Positions 1-9,205 of a DNA stretch of 64,000 bases are shown here, piece after piece (positions within the stretch are counted from its first letter, which is position 1; each line of letters opens with the position of its first letter). Below the pieces are notes generated by a model. The model saw nothing but the letters and a program-made list of their open reading frames with translations, ran no database searches and was not told the origin of the DNA. The position numbers were made by a program, and so were the translations under genes. The stretch is from Pseudoalteromonas sp. T1lg75 (lineage in GTDB: Bacteria > Pseudomonadota > Gammaproteobacteria > Enterobacterales > Alteromonadaceae): positions 124,001 through 188,000 of the forward strand of contig NZ_PQCD01000049.1 of NCBI RefSeq assembly GCF_002964705.1. Direction: 5' to 3'.

Positions 1-704
1 TGGTGCGCGTTGACGATCGCGTTACCTATTACGAGCCCCAAGCTCAGCCTTACTCGGTTAAAACCTCGGCGATCAGCGGGCCTATTCCGGAAGTGCTGTT
101 TGGCGATGTGGAACAATTGGCACAAAACTATAACTTTGTGCTTGGCAACAAGGGCCGCATAGCCGGTCGTCCGGCGCAACTGCTGCGCATCGAAGCCAAA
201 GACCAGGACAAATACAGCTACTGGGTCTGGCTTGATACCGAAACCTCCTTACTGCTCAAATCCGCCTATGTAAATAATCAGGGCGAATTCTTAGAGCAAT
301 TGCAGCTCAGTCATATCAATGTTTCGGAAACCCCAGCGCCGGAGTTACTTGAGATCAGCCGTCGTGAATTCCCAGCGCCTTTACCTCGTGATGAGGAGCC
401 GAGCAACCAGGGCAGCTGGCAAATCGGCTGGTTGCCTCAGGGCTTTGAACTGCTTAAGTCCGACCGTCATAAACTCAATTTAAATAACGAGCTGGCAGAT
501 TATTATTTGTATTCCGATGGCCTGGTTGAGGTCTCGGTGTTTGTGCAGCGTCCCCTGGCCGGTCAGCGTCCGAGCGGTTCTTTGACCTCGGGAGCCACCA
601 CCATTTATATCCATAATGCCGGCGCCTTCGATGTGTCGGTGATAGGTAATATCCCCGTCGCTACGGCAAAAAACATTGCCGAGTCGGTACAGCGACCTCT
701 GTAG
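1..704 (+). CDS. rseB: RseB, sigma-E regulatory protein (5' end outside window)
   Basis: C-terminal ~233 residues of RseB/MucB, the periplasmic protein that binds anti-sigma factor RseA and shields it from DegS, so tuning the envelope stress response. The reading frame is open to the left edge, so the signal peptide and N-terminus are missing; the GTG at base 3 is not the real start. The visible part contains the end of the lipoprotein-like N-terminal domain and the small C-terminal domain (from about WQIGWLPQGFEL). It is followed 8 bp later by rseC, the usual rpoE-rseA-rseB-rseC order, so rpoE and rseA are expected just upstream. Identification rests on family resemblance plus context. Confidence 0.9.
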   Translation, partial: VRVDDRVTYYEPQAQPYSVKTSAISGPIPEVLFGDVEQLAQNYNFVLGNKGRIAGRPAQLLRIEAKDQDKYSYWVWLDTETSLLLKSAYVNNQGEFLEQLQLSHINVSETPAPELLEISRREFPAPLPRDEEPSNQGSWQIGWLPQGFELLKSDRHKLNLNNELADYYLYSDGLVEVSVFVQRPLAGQRPSGSLTSGATTIYIHNAGAFDVSVIGNIPVATAKNIAESVQRPL

Positions 705-712
705 TTAAGCCC

Positions 713-1162
713 ATGATTGAACAAGTTCTTACCGTGGTCGCCGTCAAGGGCGACACCGCGTTTTTACAGGCCGAGCCGAAGCCGGCTTGTGCTGGTTGTA
801 ATGGCAAGTGCGGCTCGCAAGTGTTCGCCAAGCTGTTCGGCACAGACAAAAAGCGTTTTCCCTATCAGTTTTGTGAGCCCGTCAGCGTCGGCCAAAAGGT
901 GAAACTGGCCCTCGACGACTCGCACATAGTGATGAGTTCCTTTGTTGTTTATATCTGGCCGCTGTTATTCGCCTTGGTGACGGCGGTGCTGGCACAGACC
1001 GTTTTAGGTGTAGGGGAAGGGCTGCAGATAGGCGCCGCGTTTGCCGCTGGGGCTTTAGGTTTTGTTTTTGCAAAACATAGGCTTAAGCGCGTTGCGCATG
1101 ATGTTAAAGTGTTAAAAATTTACCCTCTGAGCTTACCAGTTTCGCAAAGAGATGGTGATTAG
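713..1162 (+). CDS. rseC: RseC, SoxR-reducing/sigma-E modulator membrane protein
   Basis: Small inner-membrane protein of 149 residues. A cysteine cluster CAGCNGKC (C26, C29, C33) lies in the N-terminal half, as in RseC/RsxC-associated proteins that bind an Fe-S cluster, followed by two transmembrane segments at about 72-92 and 97-115. The family acts with the Rsx complex in resetting SoxR and modestly affects sigma-E. It starts 8 bp after rseB and ends the rse operon; lepA begins 68 bp downstream. Confidence 0.92.
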   Translation: MIEQVLTVVAVKGDTAFLQAEPKPACAGCNGKCGSQVFAKLFGTDKKRFPYQFCEPVSVGQKVKLALDDSHIVMSSFVVYIWPLLFALVTAVLAQTVLGVGEGLQIGAAFAAGALGFVFAKHRLKRVAHDVKVLKIYPLSLPVSQRDGD

Positions 1163-1230
1163 CGTCAATAACAGGTAAAATTGGGCCTTTGTTTACCCGA
1201 GCTCAGTTTTAAGAAGTCAGAATCCAATTT

Positions 1231-3018
1231 ATGAAGCATATCCGTAACTTTTCGATTATCGCCCATATTGACCATGGTAAATCGACCCTGTCCGATCGTT
1301 TGATCCAAGTGTGTGGCGGGTTGACCGACCGCGAAATGCAGCAGCAAGTATTGGACTCAATGGAGCTTGAGCGTGAACGCGGTATCACCATCAAGGCGCA
1401 GAGTGTAACCTTAAACTACACCGCCAAAGACGGTGAAACCTACCAGTTAAACTTTATCGACACCCCGGGACACGTTGACTTCTCATACGAAGTATCGCGT
1501 TCATTGGCAGCCTGTGAAGGGGCACTCTTGGTTGTTGATGCCGGTCAGGGCGTAGAAGCGCAAACCCTGGCTAACTGTTATACCGCCATCGAAATGGACC
1601 TGGAAGTGGTGCCAATCTTAAACAAGATTGACCTGCCGCAGGCCGATCCGCTGCGCGTGGCCGAAGAAATTGAAGACATTGTTGGCATCGATGCCACCGA
1701 CGCGGTGCAGTGTAGCGCTAAAACCGGTGTGGGTATCGACGAGGTATTAGAGCGCATCGTGCGTGATATTCCGCCACCGCAAGGCGACACCGATGGCCCG
1801 CTTAAGGCATTGATCATCGACTCCTGGTTCGACCCGTATCAGGGCGTTGTATCCCTTGTGCGTATTATGCAGGGCGAGCTTAAATCAGGCGACAAGATTA
1901 AGATCATGTCGAACGAGCAGGTTCATATAGCCGATAAAGTAGGTATCTTTACCCCGAAGCAGACCAACACGGGGGCGCTGAAAACGGGCGAAGTAGGCTT
2001 TATTATAGCCGGTATTAAAGAAATACACGGTGCGCCTGTGGGTGATACCATCACCCTAGCACGTAATTCTGCACAAGAGCGCCTACCGGGCTTCCAGCGC
2101 GTTAAACCGCAGGTTTATGCCGGTATGTTCCCTATTTCATCGGACGAGTACGAATCATTCCGTGATGCTCTTGATAAGCTGAGCCTGAACGATGCGTCAT
2201 TGTTCTTCGAGCCGGAAAACTCAACGGCCCTAGGCTTTGGTTTCCGCTGTGGCTTCTTAGGTATGCTGCACATGGAGATCATCCAGGAGCGTCTGGAGCG
2301 TGAATACGACATCGATCTTATCACCACGGCACCGACCGTAGTGTATGAGGTGGAAACCAAAGACGGCACGATTCAAATCGATAACCCGTCAGAGTTGCCA
2401 CCGGTCAATGATATCATTGAAATTCGTGAGCCTATCGTTGAAGCCAATATTCTGGTGCCGCAAGAGTTCCTGGGTAACGTAATTACCCTGTGTATTGAAA
2501 AGCGTGGCGTGCAAACCAAGATGACCTACCACGGCAAGCAGGTAGCGGTGACTTACGAACTGCCCATGGGTGAAGTCGTGATGGACTTCTTCGATAAGCT
2601 GAAGTCAACCAGCCGTGGTTTTGCCTCGTTGGATTACAACTTTAAGGAATTCCGTACCGCCGATATGGTACGTGTGGATATTCTTATTAATGGCGACCGT
2701 GTCGATGCCCTGGCCATTATTTGTCACCGCGACAACGCCCAAGGCCGTGGTCGTGAATTGGCAGAAGCCCTGCGTGAACTTATTCCACGACAGATGTTCG
2801 ATATCGCTATTCAGGCGGCTATCGGTAACCATGTTATCGCCCGTTCAACGGTTAAACAGCTTCGTAAAAACGTAATCGCCAAGTGTTATGGTGGTGACGT
2901 AAGCCGTAAGAAAAAGCTGCTGCAAAAGCAGAAAGAAGGTAAGAAGCGTATGAAGCAACTGGGTAACGTTGAAGTACCGCAAGATGCCTTCCTGGCGATT
3001 TTGAAAGTCGGCAAATAA
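1231..3018 (+). CDS. lepA: Elongation factor 4 (LepA), ribosomal back-translocase GTPase
   Basis: 595 residues, the normal family length. The G domain has the P-loop AHIDHGKST (11-19), DTPGH (77-81) and NKID (131-134), followed by EF-G-like domains II, III and V and the LepA-specific basic C-terminal domain ([19 protein letters not shown] region). EF4 binds the ribosome and can remobilise stalled or mistranslocated complexes. lepB follows after 21 bp, the conserved lepA-lepB pairing. Start is the ATG at 1231; no strong Shine-Dalgarno precedes it. Confidence 0.98.
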   Translation: MKHIRNFSIIAHIDHGKSTLSDRLIQVCGGLTDREMQQQVLDSMELERERGITIKAQSVTLNYTAKDGETYQLNFIDTPGHVDFSYEVSRSLAACEGALLVVDAGQGVEAQTLANCYTAIEMDLEVVPILNKIDLPQADPLRVAEEIEDIVGIDATDAVQCSAKTGVGIDEVLERIVRDIPPPQGDTDGPLKALIIDSWFDPYQGVVSLVRIMQGELKSGDKIKIMSNEQVHIADKVGIFTPKQTNTGALKTGEVGFIIAGIKEIHGAPVGDTITLARNSAQERLPGFQRVKPQVYAGMFPISSDEYESFRDALDKLSLNDASLFFEPENSTALGFGFRCGFLGMLHMEIIQERLEREYDIDLITTAPTVVYEVETKDGTIQIDNPSELPPVNDIIEIREPIVEANILVPQEFLGNVITLCIEKRGVQTKMTYHGKQVAVTYELPMGEVVMDFFDKLKSTSRGFASLDYNFKEFRTADMVRVDILINGDRVDALAIICHRDNAQGRGRELAEALRELIPRQMFDIAIQAAIGNHVIARSTVKQLRKNVIAKCYGGDVSRKKKLLQKQKEGKKRMKQLGNVEVPQDAFLAILKVGK

Positions 3019-3039
3019 TAACAATAAAGGACACCGCTG

Positions 3040-3975
3040 ATGGCTGGATATTTTTCCGTATTTTTAGTGCTGCTAACCCTGGGTTCGGGCCTGATCTGGT
3101 TAGTTGACCATCTGGTTTATGCGCCTAAACGTAAAGAGCGCATTGCTCTTGCCGAAGGGGCGACGGGTAAGCCACTGGACGAAGAAGTGAAAGAGGAAAT
3201 CGCCCCGGTGCCGGTAATCACCGAGCATGCTAAGTCGATTTTCCCTATGATAGCCATCATTACCGTGTTTCGTTCGTTCCTGTTCGAACCCTTTCAGATC
3301 CCATCGGGCTCCATGATGCCTACCTTGTTGGTGGGTGATTTTATCCTGGTACAAAAATACTCATACGGTATTAAGGACCCGGTATGGCGCTCGGAGCTGG
3401 TGGCTACGGGCAAACCGGAGCGTGGCGATATTGCCGTATTTAAGTTCCCGCCAAAGCCGGAGCTGGATTTTATTAAACGTGTTATCGGTCTTCCCGGCGA
3501 TACCATTGTTTATCGCAATAAGCAGTTGTATATCAAACCACATTGTGAACAAGGGCAAACCGAGCAGGGCGACTTGCTTTGTGGCGAATACAATAAAATT
3601 GCACTAGAAATAATTAACAGAGACGAGTTTATGCAATCGGGCCAACAACTTGTGCGTCTTGAAGAAGACCTCGACGGCCTGAAGCACGATATTTTAATAA
3701 ACCCAAGACTGCCCGAGTTTAAGAGTAAGTACTATCAACAACAAGGCACTAAGATTGACGAATGGACTGTCCCAGAAGGTCATTATTTTATGATGGGCGA
3801 CAACCGCGACAATAGTGAAGATGGTCGTGCTTGGGGATTCGTTCCAGAGCCTAACCTGGTAGGTAAAGCGGTATTTATTTGGATGAGTTTTGAATTTGAA
3901 AACACACCCGCCGACGTCTTACCAAGTTGGGTTCCAACCGGTGTTCGTTTTGAACGCCTAGGTAATATTCAGTAA
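3040..3975 (+). CDS. lepB: Signal peptidase I
   Basis: 311 residues. An N-terminal membrane anchor (about 4-24), a cytoplasmic linker and a second hydrophobic segment (about 66-83) precede the catalytic domain. The Ser/Lys dyad is visible: Ser91 in PSGSMMPT and Lys146 in [11 protein letters not shown], with the later signature [11 protein letters not shown]. It cleaves signal peptides from Sec/Tat-exported proteins on the periplasmic face. It lies between lepA and rnc as in E. coli. A good ribosome site (AAAGGA) precedes the start. Confidence 0.98.
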   Translation: MAGYFSVFLVLLTLGSGLIWLVDHLVYAPKRKERIALAEGATGKPLDEEVKEEIAPVPVITEHAKSIFPMIAIITVFRSFLFEPFQIPSGSMMPTLLVGDFILVQKYSYGIKDPVWRSELVATGKPERGDIAVFKFPPKPELDFIKRVIGLPGDTIVYRNKQLYIKPHCEQGQTEQGDLLCGEYNKIALEIINRDEFMQSGQQLVRLEEDLDGLKHDILINPRLPEFKSKYYQQQGTKIDEWTVPEGHYFMMGDNRDNSEDGRAWGFVPEPNLVGKAVFIWMSFEFENTPADVLPSWVPTGVRFERLGNIQ

Positions 3976-3977
3976 CA

Positions 3978-4655
3978 ATGAAGAAAAACGTAACAGAACT
4001 GTATAATAAAATTGGATATAGCTTTACTGACCAGGGCTTGCTTGAGCAAGCCCTGACCCATCGTAGCCATAAGGGCCAGCATAACGAGCGCCTGGAGTTT
4101 CTTGGTGACTCGATTTTAAGCTTTGTCATCGCCAACGCCTTATATCACAAGTTTCCCAAGGCTCGCGAAGGTGACCTTAGCCGCATGCGCTCAACCCTAG
4201 TGCGCGGCCAGACCCTGGCCGAATTTGGCCTTGAGTTTAACCTCGGCGAATACCTGCGCCTGGGGCCGGGTGAGCTTAAAAGTGGCGGCTATCGCCGTGA
4301 GTCGACCCTGGCCGATGCGGTAGAAGCCATTATTGGCGCCGTGTTCCTCGACTCGGATATCGACACCTGCAGTGAGTTGGTACTGCAATGGTACGCCTCG
4401 CGCCTAGACTCTATCTCTCCGGGCATGAATCAAAAAGATCCAAAAACCCTGTTACAGGAGTTTTTGCAAGCCCGTAAATTACCCCTGCCGGGTTATACGG
4501 TCATCGATACCAAGGGTCAGGCGCATAACCAGACCTTCACGGTAGAATGTATCGTTGAAGGAATGGAAAGTATTATCTCTGTGGGCAGTTCGCGCCGTAA
4601 GGCCGAGCAAAAAGCCGCAGAAAAAGCCTTAAAGATATTAAAGAATGACAGCTGA
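3978..4655 (+). CDS. rnc: Ribonuclease III
   Basis: 225 residues, standard length. The endonuclease domain carries the signature [10 protein letters not shown], with catalytic E40 and D44, and the second acidic set D113/E116 in [10 protein letters not shown]. The C-terminal double-stranded RNA-binding domain spans about 155-223. It processes rRNA precursors and structured mRNAs. The start is 2 bp after lepB and the end overlaps era by 11 bp, so lepB-rnc-era are translationally coupled. Confidence 0.98.
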   Translation: MKKNVTELYNKIGYSFTDQGLLEQALTHRSHKGQHNERLEFLGDSILSFVIANALYHKFPKAREGDLSRMRSTLVRGQTLAEFGLEFNLGEYLRLGPGELKSGGYRRESTLADAVEAIIGAVFLDSDIDTCSELVLQWYASRLDSISPGMNQKDPKTLLQEFLQARKLPLPGYTVIDTKGQAHNQTFTVECIVEGMESIISVGSSRRKAEQKAAEKALKILKNDS

Positions 4656-5556
4656 TACGCACACACCGCCACATTGTGGCATGGTGGCCATTGTGGGCCG
4701 CCCTAACGTAGGTAAATCGACCCTGCTTAATAAGATTCTCGAGCAAAAGGTCAGTATCACCTCGCGCAAGCCGCAAACCACGCGTCACCGCATTATGGGT
4801 ATTCATACCGAAGACAATTACCAAACCGTGTATGTAGACACTCCGGGCCTGCATGTGGAAGAAAAGCGTGCCATTAACCGTTTAATGAACCGTGCCGCCT
4901 CAAGCTCCATCGGCGATGTTGAGCTGATCATCTTTGTGGTTGAAGGGACGCACTGGACTAACGACGACGAAATGGTGTTGAACAAGGTCTGTGCCGGTAA
5001 AACGCCTGTGCTCTTGGTGATGAATAAAACCGACCAGGTGAAAGACAAGGATCTGATCCCCAAGCATATGCTTTGGCTCAGTGAAAAAGGCAACTTTGTC
5101 GGCATTATTCCGGTTTCTGCCAAGAACAATCGCAATCTGGACTTAGTCAAACAAGAGGTGCGCAAGTGCTTGCCCGAGGGCGACTTCTACTTCCCAGAAG
5201 ACTATGTTACCGATCGCTCTATGCGCTTTATGGCCGCGGAGATCGTGCGTGAAAAGCTCATGCGCTTTATGGGTGACGAGTTGCCTTATTCTGTGACCGT
5301 GGAAATCGAACAGTTTAAATGGCAAGACAACGGCGTATGGCAGATTAACGCCCTGATCCTGGTTGAGCGTGAAACGCAAAAGCGCATGGTCATAGGTAAC
5401 AAGGGTGAAAAGCTGAAAACCATTGGCCGTGAAGCCCGTCGCGATCTCGAAGACATGCTCGATAACAAGGTGTTCCTTGAGCTGTGGGTCAAGGTTAAAT
5501 CGGGTTGGGCGGACGACGAACGTGCCCTGCGTAGCCTAGGTTACGGCGAAGACTAA
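4645..5556 (+). CDS. era: GTPase Era, 16S rRNA/30S maturation factor
   Basis: 303 residues. G1 GRPNVGKS (18-25), G3 DTPGL and G4 NKTD are clear, followed by the C-terminal KH domain (about 205-290, containing [16 protein letters not shown]), which binds the 3' end of 16S rRNA. Its start codon lies inside the end of rnc (11 bp overlap), the classic rnc-era arrangement. recO follows 4 bp later. Confidence 0.98.
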   Translation: MTADTHTPPHCGMVAIVGRPNVGKSTLLNKILEQKVSITSRKPQTTRHRIMGIHTEDNYQTVYVDTPGLHVEEKRAINRLMNRAASSSIGDVELIIFVVEGTHWTNDDEMVLNKVCAGKTPVLLVMNKTDQVKDKDLIPKHMLWLSEKGNFVGIIPVSAKNNRNLDLVKQEVRKCLPEGDFYFPEDYVTDRSMRFMAAEIVREKLMRFMGDELPYSVTVEIEQFKWQDNGVWQINALILVERETQKRMVIGNKGEKLKTIGREARRDLEDMLDNKVFLELWVKVKSGWADDERALRSLGYGED

Positions 5557-5560
5557 GCCC

Positions 5561-6256
5561 ATGAACGCGGGCTTTGAGCGCGCCTTTTTACTGCATCGAC
5601 GGGCCATTAGCGACTCGCAATGGCTGGTCGATTTTGTGGTCGAAAATCGCGGCCTGATGCGCATGATAGCGCGCCTAAGCGGCAAGCAGGCGATCAAGCA
5701 CAAAGCCCAGTTACAACCCTTCCAAGCGCTCCTTATTCGCTATCAAGGCAATGGCGAGCTCAAATACCTGCAACACTTTGAACTCGATACCGCCTTGGAG
5801 CCACTGCGCGGCGACAAGCTCTATTGTGGCTTCTATATGAATGAATTGGCGGCGCGCATCGTCCCCATCAATGAGCCTCTGGAGCAGATATTCTCCCTCT
5901 ATTCACAGCACTTGCGGGAACTTGCAGGAGCTAAAGATCTGGCTGCCAGTTTACGCTGTTATGAGTTGCAGCTGCTGGAGAGCCTGGGTTATGGCGTTAA
6001 CTTTGACAGCGACTATCAGGGCGATGCCATTGATGCCAAAGGACAATACGATTACTATCCCGAGCAGGGTTGGGTACGCCAGGCACAGCCGGTGCAGGGT
6101 TACGGTTTTAGCGGTGCGCATATTCTCGCGTTTGCCCGTTATGATTTTTGTGAGCCGCAAGTACAAAGGGCGGCGAAGCATTTTTGTCGCTATATACTCA
6201 AACCCTTGCTTGGCAACAAACCACTAAAAAGCAGAGAACTATTTAAATCAAGGTAA
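5561..6256 (+). CDS. recO: DNA repair protein RecO
   Basis: 231 residues: N-terminal OB fold (about 1-80; typical LLHRRAISDSQWLVDFV) and a helical C-terminal domain. RecO works with RecR and SSB to load RecA onto gapped DNA. As in most gammaproteobacteria, the cysteine zinc motif of Gram-positive RecO is absent. It lies between era and pdxJ, the conserved operon position, and starts 4 bp after era. Confidence 0.95.
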   Translation: MNAGFERAFLLHRRAISDSQWLVDFVVENRGLMRMIARLSGKQAIKHKAQLQPFQALLIRYQGNGELKYLQHFELDTALEPLRGDKLYCGFYMNELAARIVPINEPLEQIFSLYSQHLRELAGAKDLAASLRCYELQLLESLGYGVNFDSDYQGDAIDAKGQYDYYPEQGWVRQAQPVQGYGFSGAHILAFARYDFCEPQVQRAAKHFCRYILKPLLGNKPLKSRELFKSR

Positions 6257-6262
6257 GGCAGC

Positions 6263-6994
6263 ATGAAAGAGATTCTACTAGGCGTTAACGTTGACCACAT
6301 CGCCACTTTACGTCAGGCCCGAGGCACCACTTATCCGGATCCGGCCCATGCCGCTGCGGTTGCCGAGCATGCCGGTGCCGACGGGATCACCATTCACCTG
6401 CGTGAAGACAGACGTCATATCCAAGACCGTGACGTCTATGTGATGAAAGACACGATTCAAACACGCATGAACCTGGAAATGGCGGTCACCGAAGAAATGC
6501 TCGCCATTGCCCTGGAAGTAAAACCGGCCTTTGTCTGCCTGGTGCCGGAAAAGCGTGAAGAGCTGACCACAGAAGGCGGCCTGGATGTAGTCGGGCAGTA
6601 CGACAAGGTGGCGGATGCAGTAAAACGTTTAAGCGACGCCGGCATTAAGGTGAGCCTCTTTATCGATGCCGATGAAGCGCAAATCGATGCCAGCGTCAAA
6701 GCCGGCGCGCCCTATATCGAAATTCACACCGGCGCCTATGCCGATGCCGAAAACGACGCCGAGCAAGCGGCAGAGCTTGAGAGCATCCGCGCTGGCGTGC
6801 AATACGCCCACGCCCAAGGCCTGGTAGTTAACGCCGGTCACGGCTTGCACTATCACAATGTAAAGCCTATCGCAGCCATGCCTGAGATTTACGAGCTTAA
6901 CATCGGCCATGCGATCATCGCCCGTGCCGCCATCGATGGCATGGAAAAGGCCGTACGTGATATGAAACGTTTGATGATCGAGGCTCGCGCTTAG
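6263..6994 (+). CDS. pdxJ: Pyridoxine 5'-phosphate synthase
   Basis: 243-residue TIM barrel beginning with the family hallmark [20 protein letters not shown]. It condenses 1-deoxyxylulose 5-phosphate with 3-amino-2-oxopropyl phosphate in the last ring-forming step of DXP-dependent vitamin B6 synthesis. The motif [10 protein letters not shown] is present near the C-terminus. It starts 6 bp after recO, preceded by AAGG, and is the last gene of the lepA-pdxJ operon; a strong terminator follows. acpS, often next, is absent here. Confidence 0.98.
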   Translation: MKEILLGVNVDHIATLRQARGTTYPDPAHAAAVAEHAGADGITIHLREDRRHIQDRDVYVMKDTIQTRMNLEMAVTEEMLAIALEVKPAFVCLVPEKREELTTEGGLDVVGQYDKVADAVKRLSDAGIKVSLFIDADEAQIDASVKAGAPYIEIHTGAYADAENDAEQAAELESIRAGVQYAHAQGLVVNAGHGLHYHNVKPIAAMPEIYELNIGHAIIARAAIDGMEKAVRDMKRLMIEARA

Positions 6995-7046
6995 GGTCTT
7001 GGAGTCAGACTGCTGACGGCAGTTTTGATATTGAGAACTTTCTTTG

Positions 7047-7081
7047 GAAAGCCGGTGGTTATCGCCGGCTTTTTTGTTTTT
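7047..7081 (+). terminator. Rho-independent terminator after pdxJ
   Basis: Stem AAGCCGG/CCGGCTT with loop TGGTTATCG, followed by TTTTTGTTTTTG. It closes the lepA-pdxJ transcription unit before the accessory region. Confidence 0.85.
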
Positions 7082-7082
7082 G

Positions 7083-7338
7083 TTGAGATCGTGTCGGGTC
7101 GCCGACCTCGACTTAGAGGAAATGCTAAGTTCAGCGCTAATAATTCGTCCCTGAAGGAGGGTTCCTGTCGGCATCCAGGCCTCCACCTCCTCGCGCTGCG
7201 AAGCGGTGCTTCGGTCACTCGTCGCCCCTAAGAACTCCTAGGACACCCGTGATTCGCCAATGCTTCCGAACTCAGCGTTTTGTTAAACGTTCCGTTTAGC
7301 TTTCAACACGGTTTAACGAGGTGTCCTACCTCGGTAAA
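7083..7338. repeat. Gene-free structured intergenic sequence, probable dispersed repeat
   Basis: No convincing gene. The left end reads AGATCGTGTCGGGTCGCCGAC, which resembles the terminal AGATCTTGTCGC of the 230-bp repeat found at 8976-9205 and 53319-53548. Several local palindromes are visible, including GTTAAACG-TTC-CGTTTAGC (about 7282-7300), whose halves look like integron R boxes. Short ORFs across it have no start signal or family resemblance. Best read as an intergenic repeat bordering the cassette cluster. Confidence 0.4.
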
Positions 7339-7485
7339 CCTAACTCCGCCTCCATGCTCCGTTGTTGCAAGCACACTCCACAACAAAAGCTGATTTCTCC
7401 TGCGCGAATCCAAACGGGAGAGGCGATACCTGCTACTTCAGAGTTTGCTGATGGGCTGATAAGTGCCAAAAGCGCCTTGTTAGCA
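7338..7485 (-). repeat. attC-like recombination site (third minus-strand cassette)
   Basis: On the minus strand, R''-like TGCTAAC immediately follows the stop of the 103-aa gene, and R'-like GTTAGGT follows about 140 bp later, preceded by GGAGGCGGA as in Vibrio repeats. R boxes pair; the L boxes pair poorly, so this is weaker than the sites at 54 kb. Confidence 0.4.
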
Positions 7486-7488
7486 GAC

Positions 7489-7800
7489 TTACGCAAAAAG
7501 ACGATACAGTCCATAATAAAACCCCAAGCCTAAAAAGGCTGCAAAATGCCCCATCCACTTTGTTGCTGAGTCAGAGGATTTACTCTGGAAATAGCCAACA
7601 ACAAAACCTAAGAACAGTACTGGTAAGAACAATGCCATTGGAATAATCGTAGCACTCGGCGTTCCTTCATACTCCCTAAGACTATCGATGAGCTGCTTTA
7701 ACTTTTTGGGCAGTACCGAATTAGCATAAAGCGCTGGAAATAACGAAAAGTACACCCAGAAGAAACCTAAAAAAATGTGGGTAGAACTAATACAAACCAT
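7489..7800 (-). CDS. Cassette-like small membrane protein, unknown
   Basis: 103 residues with three probable transmembrane segments (about 7-25, 51-67 and 82-100); no family recognised. A short soluble stretch SKSSDSATK separates the last two helices. The ATG at 7800 directly abuts AAGGA, so the ribosome site spacing is poor and the start is uncertain. It is AT-richer than the flanking core genes and is followed on its own strand by an attC-like site, so it reads as a captured integron cassette in the same orientation as its two upstream neighbours. Confidence 0.5.
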   Translation of the reverse strand: MVCISSTHIFLGFFWVYFSLFPALYANSVLPKKLKQLIDSLREYEGTPSATIIPMALFLPVLFLGFVVGYFQSKSSDSATKWMGHFAAFLGLGFYYGLYRLFA

Positions 7801-7804
7801 TCCT

Positions 7805-7867
7805 TGTTAATAGCTCTTTCCTCTTGTCCCAGTGAGTTTACGAACGAATTTCAGCAACTTGTTAGCT
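7805..7867 (-). repeat. Truncated attC-like site (second minus-strand cassette)
   Basis: On the minus strand the R'' box AGCTAAC overlaps the stop of the 80-aa gene and continues AAGTTGCTGAAATTCGTT, nearly the same as the start of the next site (8116-8205). No R' GTTRRRY box closes it before the next ATG, so it appears to be a half site. Confidence 0.45.
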
Positions 7868-8104
7868 GCCCTGTTTACGATTGAGTATTTCATTTGCTTG
7901 GTTTATACAATCAGTTAATGCTGCATCGTAATCAATGTTGTCAGAACAAACCTTACGTCCCCATAAATCCTCGCCTACTGCGACAAACTGGCATGGGCTT
8001 TCTTCACGACATCGGAAAAACCAACCGTCAACTTTGCCTTGTATCGGATAGTCTCTTAAGAGGGCGTCTGGCGACTTTTTAGCAATGTATGATTTCAATC
8101 TCAA
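7862..8104 (-). CDS. Cassette-like small soluble protein, unknown
   Basis: 80 residues, no recognised family. Four cysteines (in the FRCREESPCQF, KVCSD and TDCINQ stretches) and an acidic C-terminal half are visible; no signal peptide or membrane segment. The start is a TTG at 8104 preceded by AGAGAG and lies 12 bp after the R' box GTTAGCT of the upstream attC-like site. Its stop codon TAA is part of the next site's R'' box, a layout typical of tightly packed integron cassettes. Confidence 0.5.
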   Translation of the reverse strand: MRLKSYIAKKSPDALLRDYPIQGKVDGWFFRCREESPCQFVAVGEDLWGRKVCSDNIDYDAALTDCINQANEILNRKQGS

Positions 8105-8115
8105 ACTCTCTGGGC

Positions 8116-8205
8116 AGCTAACGCCTTGCTATGGGGTGCGCGTTAGCGCGTCCGGTGGAGGACATGCTTTTTATGGCCCTAACGAATAACAGCAACTTGT
8201 TAAGC
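8116..8205 (-). repeat. attC-like recombination site (first minus-strand cassette)
   Basis: About 90 bp on the minus strand, from R'' GCTTAAC (8205-8199), which includes the stop codon of the upstream gene, to R' GTTAGCT (8122-8116). The L boxes share a TTGCT/AGCAA pairing, and an internal hairpin (CGCGCTAACGCG) fills the middle. R'' and R' pair with one bulge. Confidence 0.65.
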
Positions 8206-8682
8206 ATTATTACCTCTCGTTTGAATTTTGTGGAAAACAATTGCGCCAACTATACCGTGAACGCCGTAGGTGACTAAGCTTTCAAATACTTTTACCCAGC
8301 CCCAGAAAGTGCGCTTACCATCTATGAATGTCTTTCTATATGTACCATAGTAATTTTCACCTGCCGAATAGCCACTATAGTCAGAGTTGGTTAAATAGAT
8401 AATGCAAAGAATTATGACAGGGATAAGAAAGCCGACCAAAGACACTTTAAAGGTGGTATTTGAATTAAGCCTTTGCAGTATTAAATACACAGGTAAGCCA
8501 ATAATAATTATTACTGTTGTTGCTATGAGTAAATTCATTAATAAGTAAAAGCCAATACCATCAGGAGCACCTATAAATCCATGACCAAGTACAAGGCTTT
8601 CTAGCGATATAAAAAAATAACCCAATGGTAATTGTATAAAAATTGATGATAGTAGGGCTAAAGCTATTCGTTGCTTATTCAT
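8200..8682 (-). CDS. Cassette-like four-helix membrane protein, unknown
   Basis: 160 residues from the ATG at 8682 (a TTG twelve bases further upstream is possible but lies inside the recombination box). Four hydrophobic segments: about 4-24, 39-64, 79-95 and 134-150. A polar stretch rich in Tyr and Gly (SDYSGYSAGENYYGTYRK) joins the last two. No family recognised. The start is 3 bases after GTTAAGC, a perfect GTTRRRY integron R' box, and the stop overlaps the next attC-like site. AT-rich, unlike the neighbouring barA and pdxJ regions, which suggests transfer. Confidence 0.55.
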   Translation of the reverse strand: MNKQRIALALLSSIFIQLPLGYFFISLESLVLGHGFIGAPDGIGFYLLMNLLIATTVIIIIGLPVYLILQRLNSNTTFKVSLVGFLIPVIILCIIYLTNSDYSGYSAGENYYGTYRKTFIDGKRTFWGWVKVFESLVTYGVHGIVGAIVFHKIQTRGNNA

Positions 8683-8707
8683 GGTGCTTAACAATTTAAT
8701 ATCGAGT

Positions 8708-8851
8708 GATTGGGTCGTTTTTCTACTTCAATCTGTCTCGTTTTTGTCCTATGACCATTGATAGCAAATTTAGCAAGTGCTTACCAGCATTGAAGTTGCG
8801 CTAAATTGCTATAAACCTGGACACGACAAAAACGACCGATTGGGTTGTTTT
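8708..8851. repeat. Large nested palindrome flanked by 14-bp direct repeats
   Basis: Direct repeats GATTGGGTCGTTTT (8708-8721) and GATTGGGTTGTTTT (8838-8851) flank an inverted repeat with outer arms CTCGTTTTTGTCC (8737-8749) and GGACACGACAAAAACGA (8819-8835) and inner arms ATAGCAAATTTAGC (8761-8774) and GCTAAATTGCTAT (8800-8812). No ORF. It sits just before the R' box of the first minus-strand cassette. Could be a palindromic mobile element or an aberrant attC. Confidence 0.6.
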
Positions 8852-8975
8852 CCTGACTATGGGAGAAACTCATCGATTATGGATGTATACACAGTAATTT
8901 CGGTGGAAGGATGGGCGTCAGCTATTCGCTTTTAGTCATCTAACAGGTTGCGATAATCTAAATTAGATACGCAGG

Positions 8976-9205
8976 TGTATCAGCTTAATCCCCTTACATT
9001 GCATCCGAAGCGCGATACGAGAAGAGTAATCGCCAGCAGGACGCTGGCGAAAACATGCTCAGGGCAGGGAAGGCCTGTGCATGTTGGTTACGTTCATTTC
9101 TCGTATTGGGATGAGGAAACCATGCAATGTCGGGGCGCCTTGGGGTTCTTAGGGGTGGTTGGCGTAAACCACCCCTAAGGTGTCGTCGCCACCGCGACAA
9201 GATCT
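8976..9205 (-). repeat. 230-bp dispersed repeat, copy 1
   Basis: The reverse complement of this stretch matches 53319-53548 over its full 230 bp (by eye roughly four bases in five identical, few gaps). Shared landmarks are AGATCTTGTCGC at one end, TGGTTTACGCCAACCACCCC, the GCCAGCGTCCTGC hairpin and GCTGATACA at the other end. No credible gene; small ORFs across it are shadows. It lies upstream of the minus-strand cassette cluster as read on that strand. Confidence 0.85.

Noticed and set aside
7300..9000. Integron integrase or attI next to the cassette clusters
   Set aside because: No tyrosine recombinase frame of suitable size is found at either cluster or anywhere in the window.
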